From Bacteroidales bacterium (GTDB lineage Bacteria > Bacteroidota > Bacteroidia > Bacteroidales > UBA932), in the NCBI GenBank assembly GCA_017454335.1, contig JAFTDE010000028.1:1-56021 (forward strand): DNA of 56,021 nt. The letters are read 5' to 3'. This document shows positions 7,330 to 15,655 of this stretch, one piece after another; position 1 is the stretch's first letter; each line of letters opens with the position of its first letter. The notes beneath the pieces are model-generated. The model was given only the letters and a program-made list of their open reading frames with translations. It had not been told where the DNA came from and made no database searches. A program made the position numbers and the translations under genes.

Positions 7330-8301
7330 ATGAACATCAAAACCATCGGAGTTCTCACTTCCGGCGGCGACGCCCCGGGAATGAATGCATGCTTGCGGGC
7401 CGTCACGCGCTCAGCCATCTACGAAGGCTGGAAAGTCTACGGAATCTACCGGGGCTGGGAAGGCCTGATCAACGGAGACATCAAGGAGTTCACCACCGAA
7501 AGTGTCAGCAACATCATCCAGCGGGGCGGAACCATCCTCAAAACCGCCCGCAGCGAGGAATTCCGGACGCCGGAAGGCCGCGCGAAAGCCTATGAGAACA
7601 TCAAGAAATACAAGATCGACGCCCTGATCGTCATCGGCGGCAACGGTTCCCTGTCCGGCGCCTTCCTGCTGGCCAAAGAACATGACGTGCCCGTAATCGG
7701 CCTGCCCGGCACCATCGACAACGACCTGTACGGCACCGATTCCACCATCGGATACGACACGGCCCTGAACACCATCGTCGAGTGCGTGGACAAGATCCGC
7801 GACACCGCATCCGCCCATGACCGCATCTTCTTCGTCGAGGTGATGGGCCGCGACGCCGGTTTCCTGGCCCAGAACAGCGCCATCGCTTCCGGCGCCGAGG
7901 CGGCGATCATCCCGGAGGACAAGACCGATATCGACCAGCTGGCGACCTTCATCGAACGGGGCATACGCAAGAGCAAGAACAGCAGCATCGTCATCGTTTC
8001 GGAAAAGGACGGCGGCGCCATGCACTACGCAGAACGTGTTCGCACGGAATATCCGCAATTCGGGGTACGCGTCTCCATCCTGGGTTACCTCCAGCGGGGC
8101 GGCAAGCCCAGCGCCTACGACCGCATCCTCGCCAGCCGCCTGGGTGTCGCTTCCGTCGAAGCCCTGAACGAGGGCCAGCGCAACATCATGGTCGGCGTCA
8201 AGAACGACCAGATCGTCTATGTGCCCATCGCCAAGGCCGTTAAGATCGACAAGCCCATCGACCGGGAACTGATCAACGTCCTGGCCATCCTCTCCATCTA
8301 G
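7330..8301 (+). CDS. pfkA: 6-phosphofructokinase
   Basis: Phosphorylates fructose-6-phosphate to fructose-1,6-bisphosphate, the committed step of glycolysis. It aligns with E. coli PfkA over its full length (323 residues). Motifs: [11 protein letters not shown] near the N-terminus, PGTIDND (D130, D132; substrate binding and catalysis), EVMGRDAG and LGYLQRGG. The residue after the GGxG motif Asn is Gly (G106), typical of ATP-dependent rather than PPi-dependent enzymes. The motif itself reads GGNGS, with N105 where E. coli has Asp103, a residue near Mg-ATP. It is a single-gene unit ending in a strong terminator. Confidence 0.95.
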   Translation: MNIKTIGVLTSGGDAPGMNACLRAVTRSAIYEGWKVYGIYRGWEGLINGDIKEFTTESVSNIIQRGGTILKTARSEEFRTPEGRAKAYENIKKYKIDALIVIGGNGSLSGAFLLAKEHDVPVIGLPGTIDNDLYGTDSTIGYDTALNTIVECVDKIRDTASAHDRIFFVEVMGRDAGFLAQNSAIASGAEAAIIPEDKTDIDQLATFIERGIRKSKNSSIVIVSEKDGGAMHYAERVRTEYPQFGVRVSILGYLQRGGKPSAYDRILASRLGVASVEALNEGQRNIMVGVKNDQIVYVPIAKAVKIDKPIDRELINVLAILSI

Positions 8302-8320
8302 GAGAACGGACGGAAAAAGA

Positions 8321-8350
8321 AAACCCCGGACGAGCAGTCCGGGGTTTTTT
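8321..8350 (+). terminator. Intrinsic terminator of pfkA
   Basis: A GC-rich stem (CCCCGGA 8324-8330 with TCCGGGG 8338-8344), extended by A-T pairs and followed by a run of six Ts. Confidence 0.9.
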
Positions 8351-8352
8351 CG

Positions 8353-8424
8353 TAGTGGGTAGGAGAATCGAACTCCTATTGCGAGATTGAGAATCTCGAG
8401 TACTAACCGTTATACGAACCCACC
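8353..8424 (-). tRNA. tRNA-Glu, anticodon CTC
   Basis: A 72-nt cloverleaf on the minus strand: acceptor stem GGTGGGT paired with ACCCACT, D-arm with GGTTAG, anticodon stem CGAGA/TCTCG with loop TTCTCAA (anticodon CTC, plus-strand 8389-8391), T-arm AGGAG-TTCGATT-CTCCT. The discriminator base is A and CCA is not encoded. It reads GAG codons. Confidence 0.95.
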
Positions 8425-8440
8425 ATTTGGTTTGGGAGTG

Positions 8441-8471
8441 CAAATATAGGGAAAAATTTTTTCCGTCCAAA
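8441..8471 (-). promoter_or_regulatory. Consensus Bacteroidota promoter for tRNA-Glu
   Basis: TTTG (8468-8471), exactly 19 nt, then TATATTTG (8441-8448), all on the minus strand. This is the best -33/-7 match in the window and calibrates the other promoter calls. Transcription would start roughly 10 nt before the tRNA. Confidence 0.75.
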
Positions 8472-8501
8472 CATTTTACACGCAGTTTCGTCAATTATTG
8501 C

Positions 8502-8509
8502 TAAATTTG
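8502..8509 (+). promoter_or_regulatory. -7 box for glmM
   Basis: TAAATTTG matches TAnnTTTG, 21 nt before the ATG at 8531. An in-frame TTG at 8498 precedes this box and is therefore unlikely to be the start. Confidence 0.45.
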
Positions 8510-8530
8510 TCTCCGTTAAAAACGCTGACA

Positions 8531-9946
8531 ATGACACTTATCAAGTCCATTTCCGGAATCCGCGGCACCATCGGCGGACCCGCATCCGAGGGCCTCACCC
8601 CCGTCGATATCGTCAAATTCACCTATGCCTACTGCAAACAGCTCCGCATCCGCCGGCCCAAGGCCGCGCAGGAGCGCTACAAGGTCGTGGTCGGCCGCGA
8701 CGCCCGCCTGAGCGGCGAGATGGTCGAGCAGCTGGTCTGCGGAACGCTGGTCTCCTGCGGCATCGACGTGGTCCGCTGCGGTCTGGCTTCGACCCCGACG
8801 ACCGAACTGGCGGTGCGCTTTGCCGGAGCGGACGGCGGCATCATCCTGACCGCCAGCCACAATCCGCGCCAGTGGAACGCGCTGAAACTGCTGAACGAGC
8901 AGGGCGAGTTCCTGACAGCCGCCGAAGGGCAGGCCATCCTGGACTGCGCCGAGGAAGGAAACTTCGACTTTGCGGACGTGGACAGCCTCGGACACATCGA
9001 GGACCACGATTTCACGGACGAGCACATCGATGCGGTCCTGGCCCTGGAGGCCGTGGACGTCGAAGCCGTCCGCAAGGCCGGGTTCAAGGTGGTGGTCGAT
9101 GCGGTCAATTCCGTCGGCGGCATCATCATGCCCCGCCTTCTGGAGCGTCTGGGCGTGCAATGCATCCGCCTGAACTGCGACCCGACGGGCGATTTCGCCC
9201 ACAATCCCGAACCGCTGCCGAAGAACCTGAAGGATCTCTGCGACACCGTGGTCGCGCACGGAGCGGACCTGGGCGTGAGCGTCGATCCGGACGTGGACCG
9301 GCTGGCCTTCATCTGCGAGAACGGCGATCCCTTCGTCGAGGAATACACCCTGGTCAGCGTGGCCGACTACCTGCTGGAGCGCGCCGAGGCGGCGGGTGTG
9401 AAGGACATCGCCACGGTGTCCAACCTGTCTTCGTCACGCGCCCTGCGCGATGTCACCGAGCGCCACGGCGGCACCTACTACGCAGCGGCCGTGGGCGAGG
9501 TGAACGTCACGACCAAGATGCATGAAGTCGGCGCCCTGATCGGCGGCGAAGGCAACGGAGGCGTCATCTATCCGGCCAGCCATTGCGGCCGCGACGCCAT
9601 GGTGGGCGTAGCGCTGTTCCTCAGCAACCTGGCGCACAAGAAGATGAAAGTCAGCGAGTTGAAGAAGACCTATCCGGCCTACTTCATCGCCAAGAACCGC
9701 ATCGACCTCTCGGACAAGGCCCTGATCGACAAGATCCTCGGCAAGATGAAAGAGCATTTCGCCGGCGAACGCATCAACGACATCGACGGGGTCAAGATCG
9801 ATTTCGAGAAGACCCGCAGCTGGGTCCACCTGCGCCGCTCCAATACCGAGCCCATCATCCGCATCTATTCCGAAGCCCCGACCGAGCAGCAGGCCCAGGA
9901 ACTGGCCGAGCAGGTGATCGCCATCGCCCGCTCCATCATCGCATAA
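8531..9946 (+). CDS. glmM: Phosphoglucosamine mutase
   Basis: Converts glucosamine-6-phosphate to glucosamine-1-phosphate on the way to UDP-GlcNAc for peptidoglycan and lipid A. It is an alpha-D-phosphohexomutase of 471 residues: phosphoserine loop LTASHNP (S109), metal-binding loop DPDVDRLAF, sugar-binding loop GEGNGG, phosphate-binding loop RRSNTEPIIRIY. Phosphomannomutase activity cannot be excluded from motifs alone, but the short length and the N-terminus IKSISGIRGTIGG fit GlmM. The ATG at 8531 is chosen over a TTG at 8498 because the latter overlaps the promoter. It is followed after 4 nt by a muramidase-like gene. Confidence 0.88.
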   Translation: MTLIKSISGIRGTIGGPASEGLTPVDIVKFTYAYCKQLRIRRPKAAQERYKVVVGRDARLSGEMVEQLVCGTLVSCGIDVVRCGLASTPTTELAVRFAGADGGIILTASHNPRQWNALKLLNEQGEFLTAAEGQAILDCAEEGNFDFADVDSLGHIEDHDFTDEHIDAVLALEAVDVEAVRKAGFKVVVDAVNSVGGIIMPRLLERLGVQCIRLNCDPTGDFAHNPEPLPKNLKDLCDTVVAHGADLGVSVDPDVDRLAFICENGDPFVEEYTLVSVADYLLERAEAAGVKDIATVSNLSSSRALRDVTERHGGTYYAAAVGEVNVTTKMHEVGALIGGEGNGGVIYPASHCGRDAMVGVALFLSNLAHKKMKVSELKKTYPAYFIAKNRIDLSDKALIDKILGKMKEHFAGERINDIDGVKIDFEKTRSWVHLRRSNTEPIIRIYSEAPTEQQAQELAEQVIAIARSIIA

Positions 9947-9950
9947 GTCC

Positions 9951-11015
9951 ATGTTCAGTTTCCGGACCACGCCCATCGAAGACCAGCTGGACAAGTCCCT
10001 TCGGGACGGCCGCGTCGGCGTATTCTGCACCCAGAACTGCTGGGACACCGCGGAAGGACGCTACCTGTTCGAGTATTTCGACCAGCAGGGACGGCTGGAG
10101 CGTGTCTTCCGGCCCCGCGACACCGAGCTGACGCCCGGCACCAACCACATCGAGTTCTCGCTGCAGGACCTGGAGGGGCTGGACGCCATCGTCGTCGAGA
10201 TCCAGGATGTCGGTTCCCGCTATTTCAATTTCACCCGCGACGTGATGCGGCTGCTGTCTTTCCGGGCCCGCATGGAAGAGGGGCCGTCCATCTACATCGT
10301 CGACCACCTGAATCCTGCCGGCCGCACCGTGGAGGGAACGATCCCGGCGCTGGACAGCGACCTTTGGACGCCGAAGGTGGCACACCGCCACGGGCTGACC
10401 CTGGGCGAGCTGTGCAACCTGTACTGCAACGAAATCGGAGCGAAATACCCCCTGCATGTGATTTCCGCGCTCGCTTCGCAGACGAACAAGCAGCTGCTGC
10501 CCTGGACGATCGCCCCGGCGTCGGACATCCCGGGCCTGTTCACCTGCGACCTGTACAGCGGCGGCGGCCTGTGGAACAATACCACCATCACGCCCGGCAT
10601 CGGGACTTCACGTCCTTACGAGTACATCGGCGCCCCGTTCATCAAGCCGGAAAACGTACGCTACATCCCCACGCCCGCCGGCGTGCTGATGCGCCCCTGC
10701 ACCTTCACGCCCGCGGCCGGACGCTATGCAGGCGAAAAGTGCTACGGATACCAGCTGATGCTGCTGCCGGGCGCCCAGTACCACTCGCTGCTGCACACCC
10801 TGCTGCTGATGCGTTTCTTCTCTGAGCGCTATTCGCAGTTCGAGATGTTCGATTCGCTGCACGTCAAGCTGGCCGACCCCGTCCTGTCGGAATACCTGCG
10901 CGGCGGCATCACCTACGATGTCGTCCAGGAACACGTCAAGGTCGAAGAGCAGAAATGGATACGCAAGGCCAAGCGCTTCCTCCTCTACGACGACGCCCCG
11001 TACCGAATCAAATAG
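9951..11015 (+). CDS. NamZ-like exo-beta-N-acetylmuramidase family protein (DUF1343, GH171)
   Basis: 354 residues. The family (NamZ/COG3876) removes MurNAc from the non-reducing end of peptidoglycan fragments. Family-like segments: DAIVVEIQDVGSRYFNF, PAGRTVEGTIP, HRHGLTLGELCNLY and NNTTITPGIGTSRPYEYIGAP. Unlike the secreted enzymes studied, the N-terminus (MFSFRTTPIEDQL) has no signal peptide, so this copy appears cytoplasmic. It lies 4 nt after glmM and is probably co-transcribed with it, linking amino-sugar recycling to UDP-GlcNAc supply (inference). Confidence 0.85.
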   Translation: MFSFRTTPIEDQLDKSLRDGRVGVFCTQNCWDTAEGRYLFEYFDQQGRLERVFRPRDTELTPGTNHIEFSLQDLEGLDAIVVEIQDVGSRYFNFTRDVMRLLSFRARMEEGPSIYIVDHLNPAGRTVEGTIPALDSDLWTPKVAHRHGLTLGELCNLYCNEIGAKYPLHVISALASQTNKQLLPWTIAPASDIPGLFTCDLYSGGGLWNNTTITPGIGTSRPYEYIGAPFIKPENVRYIPTPAGVLMRPCTFTPAAGRYAGEKCYGYQLMLLPGAQYHSLLHTLLLMRFFSERYSQFEMFDSLHVKLADPVLSEYLRGGITYDVVQEHVKVEEQKWIRKAKRFLLYDDAPYRIK

Positions 11016-11021
11016 TTGCTC

Positions 11022-12890
11022 CTAGAGATAATCCTCGAAATACCGGGTGATCTTGTCGTGGAGGTGGACCCGCCAGATGCCCGAGACGTTGTGCTCGGAG
11101 CGGGGATACGGGAAGTAATCCAGCTGGACGCCCTCCTCGATGCACTTCTGGACGAAGTTCAGGGAATGCTGCCAGACGACGGTGTTGTCGACGGCCCCCT
11201 GGCAGATCAGGAGTTTTCCCTTCAGATTCGCCGCCTGGTTCATCAGTGACGTGCTGGCAAAGCCCTCGGGGTTGGTCTGGGGCGTATCCATGTAGCGTTC
11301 GCCGTACATCACCTCATACCACTTCCAGTCGATGACCGGTCCGCCGGCGACACCGACCTTGAAGACCTCGGGATAATGCGTCATCAGCGAGATCGTCATG
11401 AATCCGCCGTAGCTCCATCCGTGCACGCCGACCCGCTCGCGGTCCACCCAGGGTTCGTCCAATAGAAGATTGATCCCGGCCATCTGGTCCTCCATCTCCA
11501 CCTGGCCGCAGCGGCGGTTGATCGCCTTTTCATACTCGGCCCCGTGGTACGGCGTTCCCCGGTTGTCCTGGGCATAGACGACATAGCCCCGCTGGGCCAT
11601 CGCCATCTCCCACATCCGGATGTTCCCCAGCCAGCTGCTGTTGACCATCTGCGAATGCGGACCGCCATAGACATACACGATCAGCGGATACTTCTTCGAA
11701 GGATCGAAGCCCAGGGGCTTGAACAGGCGGTAATGGTTCCGGAAACGGCCGTCCGCCGACGGGACGGTACCGAACTCCATTTCGACCTTGGCAAAGTCAG
11801 CCATCGGATCCGGCGCCTCGAACAGGGTTTCAATCAGTTTACCGTCCGTCTTTTTGGCACTGACGACACGCGGCGTGTCATAGTGGCTCCAGCTGTCCAG
11901 GAACTGCGAACAGTCCGGATTCAGCACCACCGTGTGCCAGCCCGGCTCGGCGGTCAGGCGCTGCGGCCGGGCGTTCCGGCGCCGCGTGTCGATCCGGTAC
12001 AGGTGCCGCTCGGCGGGAGAGACCTCGAAGGAATAATAATAGACATAGCGGCCGTCGTTGTCGACGTACTCGATCTCCGCGTCGGTGGGCGTGAGGCGCC
12101 GAAGCGTCCCGAGCGTATCGCAGAGATACAGGTTGTGGTAGGCGTCGCGGTTGTCGGTGCGGTAGATGAAGATCCAGCTGTCCCGGAGGAAGTACAGCGG
12201 ATCCAGGGGCTCCACCCAGGCCTCGTTGTCCTCGGTCAGCAGGGTCCGCACGAAGGCACCGTCCGCACTGCGGTACATGTTCAGGTGCATGTGGTGCTGG
12301 CTGCGGTCCAGCACCTGGATGAAGATGTAGCGGTCGTCCGGGGACCAGGTGATGTTGGTCAGGTACTGCTCGTCCGTGAAGTCGTCGGGCACGATGGTCG
12401 ACAGGATACGCCCGCCCGCATCGCAGACACAGAGGCTGATGTGCTCGGAAGGCATGCCGTTCATCGGATACTTGATGTTCACGAGCGTCCCCGTGCGGGT
12501 GCTGATGTCCAGCAGCGGGAAATCGCTCACGTCCCGCTCGTCCTTGCGGTACACGGCCACCCGGGTCCCGTCGTTCGAGGGGAAGATGCCGCCGTTGATC
12601 CCGAACTCGTTCCGGGACACGCTGGTCCCGTAACTGATGCCGGGGGCCTCCGGCTGCGGCAGGGTCCAGTTCCCGGGAAGTTCCCGCGGGGCGGGTCCCT
12701 CCACCCAGGCGCCGTCCTCCCAGTGGTAACTGCGGCTCTGGGGGTACGGACGGCGGTTGTACACGGCGTCCTCCATCGACATGACGGCACCGCCCGGATT
12801 GGCGGCGGGAGAGACATGGATGACCTCTTTCTGGGCCAGGGCAGGAAGGCAGCACAGCAGCGCACCGGCAAGGAGCAGGATCTTTCTCAT
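11022..12890 (-). CDS. Dipeptidyl peptidase IV, S9B family
   Basis: Secreted or periplasmic serine exopeptidase that removes X-Pro dipeptides. Signal peptide MRKILLLAGALLCCLPALAQ. The N-terminal beta-propeller (DPPIV_N) occupies roughly residues 60-390, then comes the hydrolase domain. Catalytic triad: S493 (GWSYGGF), D568 (GAVDNTV) and H600 (SEHNVSG). At 622 residues it is shorter than the ~720-residue type enzymes, with a shortened propeller. The start is 1 nt from the stop of the upstream membrane-protein gene, so the pair forms an operon. It converges on the NamZ gene with 6 nt between stops. Confidence 0.92.
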   Translation of the reverse strand: MRKILLLAGALLCCLPALAQKEVIHVSPAANPGGAVMSMEDAVYNRRPYPQSRSYHWEDGAWVEGPAPRELPGNWTLPQPEAPGISYGTSVSRNEFGINGGIFPSNDGTRVAVYRKDERDVSDFPLLDISTRTGTLVNIKYPMNGMPSEHISLCVCDAGGRILSTIVPDDFTDEQYLTNITWSPDDRYIFIQVLDRSQHHMHLNMYRSADGAFVRTLLTEDNEAWVEPLDPLYFLRDSWIFIYRTDNRDAYHNLYLCDTLGTLRRLTPTDAEIEYVDNDGRYVYYYSFEVSPAERHLYRIDTRRRNARPQRLTAEPGWHTVVLNPDCSQFLDSWSHYDTPRVVSAKKTDGKLIETLFEAPDPMADFAKVEMEFGTVPSADGRFRNHYRLFKPLGFDPSKKYPLIVYVYGGPHSQMVNSSWLGNIRMWEMAMAQRGYVVYAQDNRGTPYHGAEYEKAINRRCGQVEMEDQMAGINLLLDEPWVDRERVGVHGWSYGGFMTISLMTHYPEVFKVGVAGGPVIDWKWYEVMYGERYMDTPQTNPEGFASTSLMNQAANLKGKLLICQGAVDNTVVWQHSLNFVQKCIEEGVQLDYFPYPRSEHNVSGIWRVHLHDKITRYFEDYL

Positions 12891-12891
12891 C

Positions 12892-13314
12892 TTATTCTTC
12901 GTCGGCTACGATCGGTATGGTGTTGCCGGGAACCGGCGTCGAGACGGACAGGATGCCGTCCACGATATAACGCTGCATGCCGCGCCAGGGCAGGGCACCG
13001 TTGTATTCCTTGTAGTGCAGTTCCACCATCTTGCCGCTGCAGCGCATCAGCGAATCCGCGATCTCCTTGTCCACGACGGAGAAATTGAACTCGTTGGACT
13101 GGATGGATCCGCCGCCCTTGGCCCCCTTGAATCCGGCCTGGATCAGACGGCCTTCGTAGGTCTTCCAGACCCAGCCCTTATAGACGATCTGGTTCAGTTC
13201 CCCGGCCTTGACGCCGCTGCCGAACACGAAAAAGAACTTGATCCAGACGAAAGCGGCTGCGGCCAGCAGCAGGACAATGACGACGATGGTAATGACTTTG
13301 CTCTTTGTACTCAT
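12892..13314 (-). CDS. Membrane-anchored protein of unknown function
   Basis: 140 residues with one N-terminal transmembrane helix (ITIVVIVLLLAAAAFVWIKFFF) and a ~105-residue domain that should face the periplasm. The segment VKAGELNQIVYKGWVWKTYEGRLIQAG is typical of a Bacteroidota family that databases sometimes label 6-phosphogluconate dehydrogenase by mistake (from memory). I see no NADP-binding or dehydrogenase motif here. It is first in an operon with dipeptidyl peptidase IV. Confidence 0.7.
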   Translation of the reverse strand: MSTKSKVITIVVIVLLLAAAAFVWIKFFFVFGSGVKAGELNQIVYKGWVWKTYEGRLIQAGFKGAKGGGSIQSNEFNFSVVDKEIADSLMRCSGKMVELHYKEYNGALPWRGMQRYIVDGILSVSTPVPGNTIPIVADEE

Positions 13315-13339
13315 GACGAAAAAAACGTTTCAGACAGTA

Positions 13340-13347
13340 CAAAGATA
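13340..13347 (-). promoter_or_regulatory. -7 box for the membrane protein / DPP IV operon
   Basis: TATCTTTG on the minus strand, 25 nt before the start at 13314; divergent from the his operon. Confidence 0.4.
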
Positions 13348-13376
13348 CGAAATTATCCCTATATTAGCGACCGGAA

Positions 13377-13424
13377 ATGAAAAGTAGCAACTACAGCATC
13401 CACCACCATCACCCTATCCAATAG
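13377..13424 (+). CDS. hisL: his operon leader peptide
   Basis: A 15-codon open frame encoding MKSSNYSIHHHHPIQ, with four consecutive His codons (CAC CAC CAT CAC, 13401-13412). It lies 89 nt before hisG and just ahead of an intrinsic terminator. This is the hallmark of ribosome-mediated attenuation: scarcity of charged tRNA-His stalls the ribosome in the leader and changes RNA folding. A weak -7-like box (TATATTAG, 13360-13367) lies only 9 nt before its ATG, so the real promoter position is uncertain. Too short for standard gene calling, but the His run in exactly this position makes chance unlikely. Confidence 0.85.
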   Translation: MKSSNYSIHHHHPIQ

Positions 13425-13462
13425 TACGGTAGGTCGGATGTTTGCATCTATGAGCGACGTAG

Positions 13463-13491
13463 GGCTTGCCGGGATACGGTGAGCCTTTTTT
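13463..13491 (+). terminator. his attenuator terminator
   Basis: A 9-bp stem with two G-T pairs (13463-13471 with 13477-13485), 5-nt loop and a run of six Ts (13486-13491), located between hisL and hisG. A second hairpin can form just upstream (13430-13436 with 13455-13461). The segment 13472-13482 can alternatively pair with the leader codons at 13409-13419 (10 of 11 positions), which would break the terminator. Confidence 0.8.
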
Positions 13492-13512
13492 ATTGATGAA
13501 AACACAGGAAAC

Positions 13513-14364
13513 ATGATCAGAATAGCCATCCAGGCCAAGGGGCGCCTGAACGAAGAGAGCACGACGCTGCTGCGCGAGACCGGCATCGTCATCGACGAAT
13601 CCAAGCGGAAATTCCTCTCGCAAGCCCTCAACTTCCCGATTGAACTGCTGTACATGCGGGACGACGACATTCCGCAGGTTGTCTCGAACGGAACCGCGTC
13701 GCTGGGCATCGTCGGCCTGAACGAGGTCGAAGAGCGCGGTCTCCCCGTCCAGATCGAAAGCAGGCTGGGATTCGGCGGCTGCCGCATCTCCCTGGCCATC
13801 CCCAAGAGCGAGACATACGAGGGTCCGGCGTGGTTCGAAGGCAAGCGCATCGCCACCTCCTACCCCAACATCCTGCGCCGATACCTGCAGGAAAAGGGCA
13901 TCCGGGCCGACATCGAGATCATCACCGGATCGGTCGAGATCGCCCCGGCGGCCGGCATCGCCGATGCCATCTTCGACATCGTCTCCTCCGGCGGCACCCT
14001 GGTGTCCAACGGGCTGAAGGAAGTGGAGCGGGTCTTCGAATCCGAAGCCGTCCTCATCTCCAACGGCAAGCTGGACCCGGAGCAGCGCAAACTCCTGGAC
14101 GAAATCCTCTTCCGCATCGATTCGGTCAAGATCAGCCGTGACAAGAAATACCTGCTGATGAATCTGCCGAAGGCTTCGCTGGAGGCGGCGCTGCAGATCC
14201 TTCCCGCGATGCGCAGCCCGACCGTCATGCCCCTGGCCGACGAGGGATGGTGCTCGCTTCACTCGGTGGTCAGCACCGCCGACCTCTGGGAAAAGGTCCA
14301 GCAACTGAAAGCCATCGGGGCCGAGGGCATCCTGGTCCTGAATGTTGACAAACTGATTCCGTAA
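13513..14364 (+). CDS. hisG: ATP phosphoribosyltransferase, long form
   Basis: First step of histidine synthesis: joins ATP and PRPP to give phosphoribosyl-ATP. 283 residues, the long form with a C-terminal regulatory ACT-like domain, so no HisZ partner is needed and histidine feedback inhibition is expected. Motifs: IAIQAKGRL at the N-terminus and the PRPP-binding segment DAIFDIVSSGGTL. The C-terminal segment SPTVMPLADEGWCSLHSVV matches the long-form regulatory region. First structural gene of the operon; hisD starts 4 nt after its stop. Confidence 0.97.
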   Translation: MIRIAIQAKGRLNEESTTLLRETGIVIDESKRKFLSQALNFPIELLYMRDDDIPQVVSNGTASLGIVGLNEVEERGLPVQIESRLGFGGCRISLAIPKSETYEGPAWFEGKRIATSYPNILRRYLQEKGIRADIEIITGSVEIAPAAGIADAIFDIVSSGGTLVSNGLKEVERVFESEAVLISNGKLDPEQRKLLDEILFRIDSVKISRDKKYLLMNLPKASLEAALQILPAMRSPTVMPLADEGWCSLHSVVSTADLWEKVQQLKAIGAEGILVLNVDKLIP

Positions 14365-14368
14365 AGCC

Positions 14369-15655
14369 ATGAAGATCTACGAAAACCCTGCCCGCAACAC
14401 CTGGGAGGCCATCTGCCGGCGTCCCACGGCCGACGATCCCCTCGTGCGCGAGCGCGTGGAGAAGATCATCGGACGTGTCCGCGCAGACGGAGACCGGGCC
14501 CTGCGGGAACTTTCGACGGAAATCGACGGCCGCTGTCCGGAGCACTTCGAAGTCTCCCGCGAGGAGATCGAAGAAGCCGCGGCCCGGGTCAGCGAAGCCG
14601 TCCGAGAAGCCATCCGCAACGCAGCCGAAAACATCCGGCGTTTCCACGCCGCCCAGCTGCCCCGCGAGATCCGGGTCGAAACAGCGCCCGGCGTGCTGTG
14701 CGTCCAGCGGCCCGTGCCCATCCGCCGCGTCGGGCTGTACATTCCCGGCGGGAGCGCTCCCCTCTTCTCGACGGTGCTGATGCTGGCCATCCCCGCCCGG
14801 CTGGCCGGCTGTGCGGAGATCATCCTCTGCTCGCCGACGGGTAAGGACGGGAAAATCGCCCCGGAAGTGCTGTTCGCCGCCGATTTCTGCGGTGTCGGAC
14901 GCATCTTCAAACTGGGCGGGGCCCAGGCCGTCGCCGCCATGGCGCTGGGGACGCAGAGCGTTCCCCGCGTGGACAAGATCTTCGGGCCGGGCAACCGCTA
15001 CGTCACCACGGCCAAGCAGCTGCTGGGCGGACGCGAGGTCGCCATCGACATGCCGGCGGGACCTTCGGAAGTGATGGTCATCGCCGACGGAAGCGCCCGC
15101 GCCGACTATGTCGCCGCGGACATGCTGTCCCAGGCCGAGCACGGACCGGACAGCCAGGTTATGCTGGTCTGCACCGAGGCGGACTTCGCCCGCCGGGTAG
15201 AGGAAGAACTGGCCCGGCAGATTCCCCTGCTGGGACGCTCCCCCATCGCCGTCAAGGCCCTGGAAGGCAGCTGCAGCGTCGTCCTGCCGGAGCAGGCGGA
15301 CATCTGCGCCTTCGCCGACTGCTATGCCCCCGAGCACCTGATCATCGCGACCGCCCGTCCCTGGGAGATCGCGGACCGCATCAGCGCCGCGGGCAGCGTC
15401 TTCATCGGCAACTACACGCCGGAGAGCGCCGGGGACTATGCCTCCGGCACCAACCACACCCTGCCGACCTGCGGCTGGGCCCGTTCCCAGAGCGGGGTCA
15501 ACATGGACAGCTTCCTGCGCAAGATGACCCTGCAGGAAATCACCCCGGCGGGGCTGAAGGGCCTCGCCCCCACCCTGGTCGAAATGGCCAGCGCCGAGGG
15601 GCTGCAGGCACACGCCAACGCCGTGATAATCAGAACAGAAGATGAAAGCAAGTGA
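14369..15655 (+). CDS. hisD: Histidinol dehydrogenase
   Basis: Last two oxidations of the pathway, histidinol to histidine, zinc- and NAD-dependent. 428 residues, full length. Family segments: YIPGGSAPLFSTVLM, GPGNRYVT, AGPSEVMVIAD, QAEHGPDSQ, YAPEHLI and GTNHTLPT, the last containing an active-site His region. Overlaps the start of hisC by 14 nt, indicating coupled translation. Confidence 0.97.
   Translation: MKIYENPARNTWEAICRRPTADDPLVRERVEKIIGRVRADGDRALRELSTEIDGRCPEHFEVSREEIEEAAARVSEAVREAIRNAAENIRRFHAAQLPREIRVETAPGVLCVQRPVPIRRVGLYIPGGSAPLFSTVLMLAIPARLAGCAEIILCSPTGKDGKIAPEVLFAADFCGVGRIFKLGGAQAVAAMALGTQSVPRVDKIFGPGNRYVTTAKQLLGGREVAIDMPAGPSEVMVIADGSARADYVAADMLSQAEHGPDSQVMLVCTEADFARRVEEELARQIPLLGRSPIAVKALEGSCSVVLPEQADICAFADCYAPEHLIIATARPWEIADRISAAGSVFIGNYTPESAGDYASGTNHTLPTCGWARSQSGVNMDSFLRKMTLQEITPAGLKGLAPTLVEMASAEGLQAHANAVIIRTEDESK

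Noticed and set aside
8498-8530. TTG start for glmM giving 11 extra residues
   Set aside because: The TTG precedes the likely -7 box (8502-8509), and the family's usual N-terminus begins at the ATG at 8531.
12892-13314. 6-phosphogluconate dehydrogenase label for the small membrane protein
   Set aside because: The protein is 140 residues with one membrane helix and has no NADP-binding or catalytic motif of that enzyme.
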